From Lacrimispora amygdalina (GTDB lineage Bacteria; Bacillota; Clostridia; Lachnospirales; Lachnospiraceae), in NCBI RefSeq assembly GCF_900205965.1, contig NZ_OAOF01000012.1:87135-151134 (forward strand): a stretch of DNA of 64,000 bases, written 5' to 3'. The notes beneath the pieces are model-generated. The model did not search any database, was not told the DNA's origin, and saw only the letters and a list, made by a program, of their open reading frames with translations. A program made the position numbers and the translations under genes. Positions 33,691 through 40,945 of this stretch are shown in pieces; the stretch's first letter is position 1, and each line of letters starts with the position of its first letter.

Positions 33691-35154
33691 TTATAAACTA
33701 TGAGTGTTCAATAAATCTTCTTTCAGTTTATAAAGGGCCGGAGACATATCAAGGTAATGTAAATGAGGATTTTCAAATCGTTTTTCTTCTTCCCAAACTT
33801 CATTCTTCAAACGATAGTCAACCATATTTCTCAAATGATGAACATCTTGTATTTGATCACATAATTCAGTCTTCTTTCCATTATTTATAAACAAATGTTG
33901 CATTGGAGTAAAAGTACAGTGATCCAAAGATACTTTTTTCCATGGTGTCCTCGTGTCGATCACTTCATATGAACCACTTATCTTATTCGGATCTTCATCC
34001 CATAAGGTAAGCAATTCGCCTACACCAATTCCGTCTTTATTGATAATTCGCCATACTTTCTTGAGTCCGGGATTTGTTACCTTTTCAATATTTTCAGAAA
34101 TTTTGATTCTTGGTTCAAATACTCCATCTTTTTCTACAGCACAGAGTTTATAGACTCCACCAAAGACCGGATCTGATTTTGCTGTGATTAAACGTTCTCC
34201 TACACCAAATAAGTCAATGCAGGCTCCCTGGCTAAGAAGAGAACGGATGGTATATTCATCAAGACTATTAGAAACAACAATCTTACAATCTGCTAAGCCG
34301 GCTGCGTCTAACATTTTTCTAGCCTCTTTTGATAAGTATGCTAAGTCTCCACTGTCCAATCGAATGCCTTTTAATCGTTGTCCCATTGGCTCCAGAACCT
34401 CGTTGGCCACTCGAATTGCATTTGGTATTCCACTCTTTAAAACGTCATAAGTGTCAACTAATAATGTCGTTGCATTAGGATATGTTAAAGCATATTCTTT
34501 AAATGCGGTATATTCATCCGGATAAAACATTACCCAGCTATGAGCCATAGTCCCGCTTATTGGAATATTAAACATTTGACCTGCTAAAACAGTTGCCGTA
34601 CTGGCAGCTCCTCCAATATAAGCCGCTCTAGCTCCATACACAGCCGCGTCTATATTATGTGCACGGCGAGCTCCAAAGTCAGAAACTGCTCGGCCATCAG
34701 CGGCTCTTACTATCCTATTTGTTTTCGTAGCAATTAAAGATTGATGATTAAATTCCAAAAGGATGGCTGTTTCTACCAACTGTGCTTCAATCAAAGGTGC
34801 AATCACTGTAATTACCGGCTCATTCGGATACATAATATCTCCCTCATAAAAAGAGTAAACATCACCGGTGAATTTAAAAAAACTGAGATATTCTAAAAAC
34901 TCTTCATCGAATAAGTTCTGCTTACGTAAATACGATATATCTTCTTTACTAAAACGAAGATTTATAATGTAATCTACAATTTGCTGCAGTCCTGAGAAAA
35001 TAGCAAAGCCGGCTCCATCTGGATTCTTTCTGTAAAACACATCAAATGCTACCTTTACATTTTTATCCTGATGTTTAAAATACCCATTCGACATTGTCAT
35101 TTCATAAAAATCCATTACCATACTTAAATTTCTTTCTTCACTCTGCAATTTCAT
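33691..35154 (-). CDS. pncB: nicotinate phosphoribosyltransferase
   Basis: A 487-residue NAPRT of the long Firmicutes type. Visible landmarks: DFYEMTMSNGYFKH near residue 15, FDVFYRKNPDGAGFAIFSGL, VSDFGARRAHNIDAAVYGAR near 155, SGTMAHSWVMF near 200, TLLVDTYDVLKSGIPNAI, IRLDSGDLAYLS near 265 and GVGERLITAKSDPVFGGVYK. The enzyme joins nicotinate and PRPP to nicotinate mononucleotide. It starts 43 nt after the pncA stop, so the two form an operon. A nicotinamide-ADP-ribose transferase (as in phage NARP1) is a relative; the operon with pncA and nadE favours the NAPRT reading. Confidence 0.92.
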   Translation of the reverse strand: MKLQSEERNLSMVMDFYEMTMSNGYFKHQDKNVKVAFDVFYRKNPDGAGFAIFSGLQQIVDYIINLRFSKEDISYLRKQNLFDEEFLEYLSFFKFTGDVYSFYEGDIMYPNEPVITVIAPLIEAQLVETAILLEFNHQSLIATKTNRIVRAADGRAVSDFGARRAHNIDAAVYGARAAYIGGAASTATVLAGQMFNIPISGTMAHSWVMFYPDEYTAFKEYALTYPNATTLLVDTYDVLKSGIPNAIRVANEVLEPMGQRLKGIRLDSGDLAYLSKEARKMLDAAGLADCKIVVSNSLDEYTIRSLLSQGACIDLFGVGERLITAKSDPVFGGVYKLCAVEKDGVFEPRIKISENIEKVTNPGLKKVWRIINKDGIGVGELLTLWDEDPNKISGSYEVIDTRTPWKKVSLDHCTFTPMQHLFINNGKKTELCDQIQDVHHLRNMVDYRLKNEVWEEEKRFENPHLHYLDMSPALYKLKEDLLNTHSL

Positions 35155-35197
35155 TATTTTTTCTCCTTTTTACTCATCTTATTTTTGCTTATATACT

Positions 35198-35779
35198 TTA
35201 GACCACATCAATCTGGCACATTTGCATTGTTTTTAATGCTGCTTTATGGGTCTCAGGTGTCACACATGCACAGCAACTGGAATCAACCTTGATCTTAGCA
35301 TCCGGAAATGTTGACTTTAAAATAATGGCATTAGACACAACACAGATACTGGTACAGAGACCTACCAGCTCAATCTCAAGTTCATTACCTAAATCATCGG
35401 CATCAAAAGCCCAAAAAGTTCTGGTAAAATCTAAAAGAACATCTCTGAAATCACCTCTCCCAAATGTAGGCTTCTCAATACTCATAAACTTTTCCATATT
35501 ATTCTTTACTTCTAATAAAGCCTCTTCAATTTGCTCATTCAATAACCAACCATGCTTACCTTTAATACAATGTTCAATGGGCAGATTAATACCTTCCCAG
35601 GTTGCTAAGTAGTTCTTGTCATGTGTGTCATAGGTTGCGAAAATAACTGCGTTATCATCATTTTTATACTCTTCTATTTTCTTTACAACTTTAGGCACAA
35701 TTGCCTGAGCCTCCTTAGTTCCTAAGGAACCATCAATAAAGTCATTCTGCATGTCTACTACAATCAATACTTTTCTCAT
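35198..35779 (-). CDS. pncA: nicotinamidase (cysteine hydrolase)
   Basis: A 193-residue isochorismatase-fold hydrolase with the triad Asp (VVDMQNDFIDGSLG), Lys (SIEKPTFGRGDF) and Cys (GLCTSICVVSNA), and a YDTHDKNY metal-binding segment. It deamidates nicotinamide to nicotinate, feeding pncB directly downstream. AAAGGAGAAAAAAT precedes the ATG; CATAATA lies 65 nt upstream. Full-length for the family. Confidence 0.92.
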   Translation of the reverse strand: MRKVLIVVDMQNDFIDGSLGTKEAQAIVPKVVKKIEEYKNDDNAVIFATYDTHDKNYLATWEGINLPIEHCIKGKHGWLLNEQIEEALLEVKNNMEKFMSIEKPTFGRGDFRDVLLDFTRTFWAFDADDLGNELEIELVGLCTSICVVSNAIILKSTFPDAKIKVDSSCCACVTPETHKAALKTMQMCQIDVV

Positions 35780-35843
35780 ATTTTTTCTCCTTTTATAATA
35801 TTAATACAGCCTTAATATGGCTTTAAATACTTATTGATAATAT

Positions 35844-35850
35844 TATTATG
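35844..35850 (-). promoter_or_regulatory. CATAATA promoter element before pncA-pncB
   Basis: Minus-strand AGCATAATAATATTA. Confidence 0.45.
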
Positions 35851-35913
35851 CTATGATTAATAATAATAGGATCTGATAGATTATCGTTTTAATATTATTA
35901 TTGACTATAACAA

Positions 35914-35944
35914 AGAAAAGAAGGCTGCTCACCTTCTTTTAACT
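35914..35944 (-). terminator. terminator after the deoxyribosyltransferase-like gene
   Basis: AAGAAGGTGAGCAGCCTTCTTTTC on the minus strand. Confidence 0.8.
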
Positions 35945-35975
35945 AATTATTGTATATACACAAAATTATTGCTTT

Positions 35976-36509
35976 CTAAAAAGCACCAAAAGTATCATCT
36001 GTTTTAGGAACTATATTATAATAGTGTGATGCATTTAAAGAACTCAGATAATACATTGCTTCTTTTAAAGTTTCTTCTATTGTATTAGCCGAAGTTCGAC
36101 CAGTCTTTTCTTTGTATAGCAAGTTCATGTATTTCATCTTTTCAGCATCTTCCGGGTGTCCCAAAACCAACCGATCTGCCTTCTTCGCTATATATATTCC
36201 AAATTCAATATTTGTTGTTAATCCTGGTAGGTTTTCCATACATCTTGGTACCCAAAAAGCTATCACTCCGGCTACGTCTAAGCAAGCCCATTCCCATTTT
36301 GTTTGTTTGATATAATCATCCTCTCTAAATTTTCTCTCTTCACAGAATTCAGGTACATATACCGTTCCTGTAAAACCTAACTGTTCAAGAATTTCACAAG
36401 CTTTTTTTCTCCAAGAATAATAAAATGAACTATCTCTCAGTGTTGGTCCAGCTAAAAAAATTGAATTTTTATTAAAATACAATTCCTGATCTGAAAATTT
36501 TATAATCAT
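35976..36509 (-). CDS. nucleoside 2-deoxyribosyltransferase-like protein
   Basis: A 177-residue protein of the nucleoside deoxyribosyltransferase/DRT-like fold: SIFLAGPTLRDSSFYYSWRK at residue 16, then GFTGTVYVPEF, then WEWACLDVAGVIAFWVPR and LPGLTTNIEFGIYIAKKAD near 100, where the Glu in NIEFG is the usual catalytic position. The family cleaves or exchanges nucleoside bases; some relatives act on NAD-like nucleosides. It lies next to pncA on the same strand, which fits nucleotide salvage. AAGAGGAGACTTAGCGTT precedes the ATG. Confidence 0.75.
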   Translation of the reverse strand: MIIKFSDQELYFNKNSIFLAGPTLRDSSFYYSWRKKACEILEQLGFTGTVYVPEFCEERKFREDDYIKQTKWEWACLDVAGVIAFWVPRCMENLPGLTTNIEFGIYIAKKADRLVLGHPEDAEKMKYMNLLYKEKTGRTSANTIEETLKEAMYYLSSLNASHYYNIVPKTDDTFGAF

Positions 36510-36554
36510 AACGCTAAGTCTCCTCTTTTATTTGCTATTTCATATGTATCATTT

Positions 36555-36881
36555 TTATATTTTATAATCCCGCTTTTCCTTATTTATCATTTCGATGCAA
36601 TCCTGAAGATAACTTATTTTCTTATTCATTAATTCCACAAACAACTCGTCACACTCTGCTTTTGTATCTGCATAAACTCTGCTGTAAACATCTACACCAT
36701 TAGCACGTAGTGAGTATCCATCTTTCTTTAATTGATGAAACTTGTTTTTAACAATTAATCCAATTACTGGCTCCTGTCTTAAAGAAAAGCGTTGTTTTTC
36801 TACATCGTAATCAAAAGCGCATGCCCAAATCGTGTTCTTTTTTTCAATATTATTTATTTCATTCCAAGTACTGTATTTCAT
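36555..36881 (-). CDS. hypothetical protein, 108 aa
   Basis: Small soluble protein, strand-rich first part (STWNEINNIEKKNTIWACAF) and helical, basic end. No family recognised. AAGGAGAATAATA precedes the ATG; CATACTA at 36917-36923. Confidence 0.65.
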   Translation of the reverse strand: MKYSTWNEINNIEKKNTIWACAFDYDVEKQRFSLRQEPVIGLIVKNKFHQLKKDGYSLRANGVDVYSRVYADTKAECDELFVELMNKKISYLQDCIEMINKEKRDYKI

Positions 36882-36916
36882 TATTATTCTCCTTATGCCT
36901 CACATTAATATACAAA

Positions 36917-36923
36917 TAGTATG
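36917..36923 (-). promoter_or_regulatory. CATACTA promoter element
   Basis: Minus-strand TTAACATACTATTTG, 36 nt before ATG 36881. Confidence 0.45.
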
Positions 36924-37008
36924 TTAAAAATTATGGAACAAAAAAAGAAATATCTCGTAAACAGTTCAGGTCCAGCATTTATGTTTTACTCCTAATAGAT
37001 TTTTAATA

Positions 37009-37045
37009 TAAAAGAAGAACAGTCAGAAGACTGTTCTTTAATATT
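37009..37045 (-). terminator. terminator after the CpXC gene
   Basis: AAGAACAGTC-TTCT-GACTGTTCTTCTTTT on the minus strand. Confidence 0.85.
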
Positions 37046-37088
37046 TATGGATTCTTTCTTCACATTCAAAATTATTGAGAATAAAAAA

Positions 37089-37661
37089 TTAATTAGTATC
37101 TTGATCAACTATCATAAATTCTGGTTTTTCATCTAAATCCGCTTTGGAACATTTTTTTAACGCAAAATCATAAATACGAATAGGTATAAATATACCTTTA
37201 GCCGGCTGATCAGCAAACATAAAAATCATATTATTATTTTCTATTGTACAAAACAGTAGTTTGCTATAACGATTGGACGTCTCCATGACTATCTTCTTTA
37301 CCATTTCAATTACAATATCATTTAATTCTAATTCAAATATATTAATTTTTTCAATGAGTCCATTAATATCTTTCACTCTCCTGAATCTATATCCGTCTGG
37401 ACAATCTGTCATTAACAATGCCGTTGTATAGTCATGTTCAATACCAACCATATACCTATGTTTCATATCATGATACAAAAATCCATACACACAATTAATT
37501 TCTACATTACAAGATGGACAAATAGAATGATTAAACTTACCCGATAAAATATCCTCTTTTATCTCCGGATTAATATCCACATTGACACTATCCCATACTC
37601 TCACTATGTTTTTTTTCTTACAAACCGGACATATAATTTCAGCATTATGGTATCTTGACAT
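37089..37661 (-). CDS. CpXC-domain protein, 190 aa
   Basis: A CpXC protein: two CPxC knuckles (IICPVCKKKN at residue 9 and SICPSCNVEI at 47) flank VRVWDSVNVDINPEIKEDIL, then a beta-rich domain with FLYHDMKHRYMVGIEH. The domain is widespread in Firmicutes and the function is not established. TTTGGAGGATTAAA precedes the ATG. Confidence 0.75.
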   Translation of the reverse strand: MSRYHNAEIICPVCKKKNIVRVWDSVNVDINPEIKEDILSGKFNHSICPSCNVEINCVYGFLYHDMKHRYMVGIEHDYTTALLMTDCPDGYRFRRVKDINGLIEKINIFELELNDIVIEMVKKIVMETSNRYSKLLFCTIENNNMIFMFADQPAKGIFIPIRIYDFALKKCSKADLDEKPEFMIVDQDTN

Positions 37662-37922
37662 TTTAATCCTCCAAACATTTGTTCTTTTATCATTATATCA
37701 AGTGAATTTTAAATGTCAATACCATTCAAGAACATACGTTCTGTAAAATTATACACTTGCTTGCTTTATATTGATAAACCGCAAAGTATCTTCTACATTA
37801 CAATTCAATATTTTATAAAGCATCACTGCCCAGAGCTTACACGATGTTTATTAATAAGCATATATTGGTTCTCCCATTGTTATCCTCAGTATGTTAAAAG
37901 CTACCTCCATTGTCTTTAAAAG
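37662..37922. other. intergenic region, about 260 bp
   Basis: No supported gene; a plus-strand frame here lacks a ribosome site. Confidence 0.4.
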
Positions 37923-37957
37923 AAAAAATCCAGGTTGAAAGACCTGGATCTTATATA
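37922..37957 (-). terminator. terminator
   Basis: AGATCCAGGTC-TTTC-AACCTGGATTTTTTC on the minus strand. Confidence 0.85.
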
Positions 37958-37960
37958 TTC

Positions 37961-38443
37961 TTATTTCTTTCTTTTAAGATATTTAATTCCAAAAGTAATA
38001 ATTCCAACAAAACAGGTAATTCCGATAGCAGCCTTAATTAAATTTATTTTGCTGATTCCAATAGGCCAGAATCTAATATTTTCTAAATCGTCATCCGCAC
38101 AATGATCACTGCAATTACAGTGACTATCACTTTCACTGCAATTTTCTTTTGATATAGATGATTTTCTCTCCTCTTTTTCTACGTCAATCGTATTCTCTGC
38201 CATTTGTGTACTCACGCGCTCATTTGAAAAAACGGTTTTATCGACTAGCTCAGGAGACGGAATTGTGTCATCTAAATCAGCTTCAGTAACTAAGGCATGT
38301 TCGAACATATTAGTATCTGTATTATCTAAAGCACGTTTATATCTTTTGTATTCTTCTTCATTTAATCCGGGAGTCCCACATGTTGGGCAAAACTTTTTCC
38401 CTTCTGGTAACTCTTTCTCACAATCTGGACAAATAATTTTCAT
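37961..38443 (-). CDS. zinc-ribbon membrane protein, 160 aa
   Basis: N-terminal zinc ribbon (IICPDCEKELPEG and KFCPTCGTPGL), an acidic linker with a cysteine-rich patch (CSESDSHCNCSDHC) and one membrane helix at about 130-152 (INLIKAAIGITCFVGIITFG) with a basic end. Tail-anchored with the ribbon in the cytoplasm is likely. Function unknown. AGGAGAATACTAAT precedes the ATG; CATAATA at 38478-38484. Confidence 0.7.
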   Translation of the reverse strand: MKIICPDCEKELPEGKKFCPTCGTPGLNEEEYKRYKRALDNTDTNMFEHALVTEADLDDTIPSPELVDKTVFSNERVSTQMAENTIDVEKEERKSSISKENCSESDSHCNCSDHCADDDLENIRFWPIGISKINLIKAAIGITCFVGIITFGIKYLKRKK

Positions 38444-38477
38444 ATTAGTATTCTCCTTTTTATTCTTTATACTCTAA

Positions 38478-38484
38478 TATTATG
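38478..38484 (-). promoter_or_regulatory. CATAATA promoter element
   Basis: Minus-strand CTACATAATATTAG, 35 nt before ATG 38443. Confidence 0.5.
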
Positions 38485-38546
38485 TAGTTTTTTACAATCA
38501 ATAAATTAGTTTTTATTGTCTACAATATTAAAAGAGATCTGTATTC

Positions 38547-38879
38547 TTAAACCCTTATAGGTAAAAAAGGAGCAAATGCTTTAATTTGTTCTAGTGAATT
38601 TTTTAAAATAATGACTAAGATTTCTCTTAAATCTGGATGAACCACCGACATGAATCCGATTAGTACTAGCCCAATTAATAAAAATTTTAGAACAAGTCTA
38701 AAAATATCACATAAAATTTTCCAGATCGCCATTACAATACTTTGTTTTTGAATTTTAATGCCAACTGTCCGACCATTTTCAATTCCATACTGCTTTCTCA
38801 ATTCTGCATCTTTTTTTGCATCTTCCTTATCTTTATTAACACGTTCCTGCAGTACGCTTTTAAACTTATTATTTTCCAT
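38547..38879 (-). CDS. small membrane protein, 110 aa
   Basis: A charged helical first half (KSVLQERVNKDKEDAKKDAE) precedes a hydrophobic stretch at about 50-80 (ILCDIFRLVLKFLLIGLVLI) and another amphipathic segment. Probably one membrane helix, possibly two. AGGAGGTTATC precedes the ATG. It lies 28 nt after the ParA-like gene and is likely in the same operon. Confidence 0.65.
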   Translation of the reverse strand: MENNKFKSVLQERVNKDKEDAKKDAELRKQYGIENGRTVGIKIQKQSIVMAIWKILCDIFRLVLKFLLIGLVLIGFMSVVHPDLREILVIILKNSLEQIKAFAPFLPIRV

Positions 38880-38907
38880 GATAACCTCCTGAAAGTTCGA
38901 TTCTTAA

Positions 38908-39483
38908 TTATCCGTTAATATCGTTGCTTATAATTCTTTGATAGATTTTTGTAGATTCCGAACTCCAGATAAAAGGATCCATGATTATTTCCGAAAAATA
39001 TGTACGTTCTGAACGTTCAGCCATAAGCGATACTATTGATATCCTTTCATTTTCAGGGACAAAAGAAAATACGAAATACGCATCATCATAAATAGGGTTT
39101 TTCAGCAACTCCTGAGTTTTAAATATTTCATTTGGTTTTGATCCGCATATAACTATTTTAATGTCCTGTTCAGCAAATGAAATCTCTTCAAAATTATCTG
39201 CATCTGCATTACCATAATCTTTTATTATGTATTCATAATTTGATTTAGAAACCACTTTTGCATAGTTTTTTTTATACATAGAAATCCCTGAGTAAACAAC
39301 CTTTTCTTTTTGATCTTTTATATTAGCATACAGATTTATAAGGTTATTTAAATAATTTGTTCGATTCATTTCAATGTAGCATACTCTGCTCCCATTTTTT
39401 TCAAGTACTCTTACTGCTTGAATTGATTGTGTTGTTGTTCCAATATGACCAACACAGCCAGCTATAGCAATTGTTTTTCCCAT
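38908..39483 (-). CDS. ParA-like protein with degenerate Walker A
   Basis: A 191-residue protein of SIMIBI (ParA/MinD) shape: strand IAIAGCVGHIGTTTQSIQAV where a Walker A should be, but the motif reads GHIGTTT without the catalytic lysine, then VCYIEMNRTNYL (Walker A' position) and KIVICGSKP (Walker B position). Similar lysine-free variants sit near conjugation genes in Firmicutes. It may bind nucleotide without hydrolysing it. A CATAATG element is about 40 nt upstream. Confidence 0.65.
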   Translation of the reverse strand: MGKTIAIAGCVGHIGTTTQSIQAVRVLEKNGSRVCYIEMNRTNYLNNLINLYANIKDQKEKVVYSGISMYKKNYAKVVSKSNYEYIIKDYGNADADNFEEISFAEQDIKIVICGSKPNEIFKTQELLKNPIYDDAYFVFSFVPENERISIVSLMAERSERTYFSEIIMDPFIWSSESTKIYQRIISNDING

Positions 39484-39520
39484 AATCAGCTTCCTTCCAT
39501 AACAATTTACTATTCAAAAA

Positions 39521-39527
39521 CATTATG
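39521..39527 (-). promoter_or_regulatory. CATAATG promoter element
   Basis: Minus-strand TCACATAATGTTTTTG, 38 nt before ATG 39483. Confidence 0.4.
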
Positions 39528-39719
39528 TGATATTTTATTCCTTTTTGACCTTGACTCTAATATTGACTTTGACTCTATTAAATACAGAGTTAAATACAAC
39601 TCAGATTTATATGATCTTTATTTATCTAACTTACTTATACAACAGCCGATATTTTATATTAATTACTCAAACTAATTACTTAAATAGCTGCTAATGTATC
39701 TTATTTATAAATAATCGCT

Positions 39720-40270
39720 GCTTCTTTGTCACCCTATTACTCCAGAGATGAGCTTGGGAAACGGCGCCGCCAGGGCAGACTTTCCCTATCAAAAATGATA
39801 GGAAAGCCTGTCCTGAACCCTATAATTACTCCGTCGAATCGCTTTTGGGTATCCGTTTGCACACCTTACAGACTGCTTTGTAAACTCGATTTTATCGGGT
39901 TTGCGTGTTTATAAGTGATTCCGTCTTCCCTCACCATGAACCGTTTCCAGTTCCAAACACTTTCCGCAGGTTTTAGTCACCCTCTCCCTGCTAGACTAAC
40001 TGATATATCAATATCAGCTGGACCTCCGCGCCATACTTTTAAGCAAATATCCGGTTTCCCAGATTTAGCCAATGGTCTTTCAACGCTTCTTAACCACTTA
40101 CGAGCAATAATCAGCGGAAGGTGTGAGCCGCCTTTTTTGTCCGACATATTTTTTGCAGCGGCCATGTGGGCCTTTTACGTTTTATCCTGGTACGGCATCC
40201 AGACAGATCATAAGAAGCAGATGACCTTCGCTGCTTAAAATCCTTCCACTTAAACTAGTGGCCAGTTATT
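39720..40270 (-). ncRNA. large structured RNA candidate, about 550 nt
   Basis: A GC-richer block in AT-rich DNA with no real gene but many hairpins on the minus strand: AAGCAG/CTGCTT, CTGG/CCAG, GAAC-TGGAAAC-GGTTC, AAACCCGAT-AAA-ATCGAGTTT, and a long arm with CCTATCA-TTTT-TGATAGG inside CAGGC/GTCTG. A CATACTG promoter element sits at its upstream edge. Size, context and tRNA-rich genome resemble ROOL or GOLLD RNAs; group I or II introns are less likely because no catalytic-core motif is seen. Confidence 0.6.
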
Positions 40271-40276
40271 CGAAAA

Positions 40277-40283
40277 CAGTATG
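40277..40283 (-). promoter_or_regulatory. CATACTG promoter element of the large RNA
   Basis: Minus-strand TTTCTTACATACTGTTTTC immediately upstream of the structured block. Confidence 0.5.
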
Positions 40284-40353
40284 TAAGAAACTTTTAAAAA
40301 TAGAAAAAGAAAATATATTCTTCTAAACAATAGAGAAATAATTTATTTTCTTA

Positions 40354-40360
40354 CATATTA
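40354..40360 (+). promoter_or_regulatory. CATATTA promoter element
   Basis: TTTTCTTACATATTAAAAATG, 30 nt before ATG 40390. Divergent from the large RNA promoter. Confidence 0.5.
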
Positions 40361-40389
40361 AAAATGTTAGGACAAAAAAGGAGTAAGTT

Positions 40390-40542
40390 ATGAATTTAAA
40401 AGATGAAAAGAAGAATATTATGGCACTAGAATTGGCATTTCTTCAGGTTTTCTACCTTAGCCAGAAAAAATCCAAACCAGATAATTCTTCTAAGTACAAA
40501 CAGCCTAATTCAGAGTTGAGCATTTTAAAAAAAAGGCAATAA
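40390..40542 (+). CDS. small protein, 50 aa
   Basis: AAAAAAGGAGTAAGTT precedes ATG 40390. The peptide starts MNLKDEKKNIMALELAFLQV and ends ILKKRQ, with a basic, polar second half. Promoter element and terminator frame it as an independent gene. Confidence 0.6.
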   Translation: MNLKDEKKNIMALELAFLQVFYLSQKKSKPDNSSKYKQPNSELSILKKRQ

Positions 40543-40543
40543 A

Positions 40544-40575
40544 AAAACCACTTTCCAGGTGGTTTTTTTATTATA
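40544..40575 (+). terminator. terminator
   Basis: AAACCACTTTCCAGGTGGTTTTTTT. Confidence 0.88.
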
Positions 40576-40659
40576 TGAGAACGCTGCGTTCAATCCGTAC
40601 TACATCGCAACTACAAAGATTTATATGAACAAATTAGTTATCAATGAAGTATTTACTTT

Positions 40660-40794
40660 TTATAATCTCATTCTAATATAACGTGTTCTTAATTCATGAT
40701 CTCTTTCTTTCTTTTTTGACAAAAAGAAAATCCCTGAGGTAAAAAATCCAATTATAACTATTATACAAGTAATTATTGTTTTCTTATTTTTCAT
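40660..40794 (-). CDS. small membrane protein, 44 aa
   Basis: Starts MKNKKTIITCIIVIIGFFTS with one membrane helix at 6-26 and a strongly basic tail. AAGGAAATTGTAAA precedes the ATG, and CATACTA lies at 40814-40820. Function unknown. Confidence 0.6.
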   Translation of the reverse strand: MKNKKTIITCIIVIIGFFTSGIFFLSKKKERDHELRTRYIRMRL

Positions 40795-40813
40795 TTTACA
40801 ATTTCCTTATATA

Positions 40814-40820
40814 TAGTATG
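40814..40820 (-). promoter_or_regulatory. CATACTA promoter element
   Basis: Minus-strand CGTCATACTATATATAAGG, 20 nt before ATG 40794. Confidence 0.5.
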
Positions 40821-40910
40821 ACGAAACGGCCTACTTTTTATAGTTGTAATGTTCGTCCTAATTTAATTTTAATTTTACTAAAACATTATTAAAAGAGTTC
40901 AAAAGGAAAA

Positions 40911-40917
40911 CATACTA
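40911..40917 (+). promoter_or_regulatory. CATACTA promoter element before the helicase gene
   Basis: AACATACTATGTATAAAT, 29 nt before ATG 40946. Confidence 0.5.
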
Positions 40918-40945
40918 TGTATAAATAATGGAAGGAATAAAAAAC

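Noticed and set aside
37713..37919. A 68-codon plus-strand frame in the gap before the zinc-ribbon membrane gene
   Set aside because: No ribosome site and a composition like untranslated AT-rich DNA.
39726..40238. Several open frames of 60-107 codons on both strands around 39.7-40.2 kb
   Set aside because: They lack ribosome sites, overlap each other, and lie in a hairpin-rich block better explained as a structured RNA.
39720..40270. Group II intron, RNase P RNA or tmRNA as identity of the structured block
   Set aside because: No domain V-like hairpin, no RNase P core motifs and no tRNA-like ends with a tag frame could be found.
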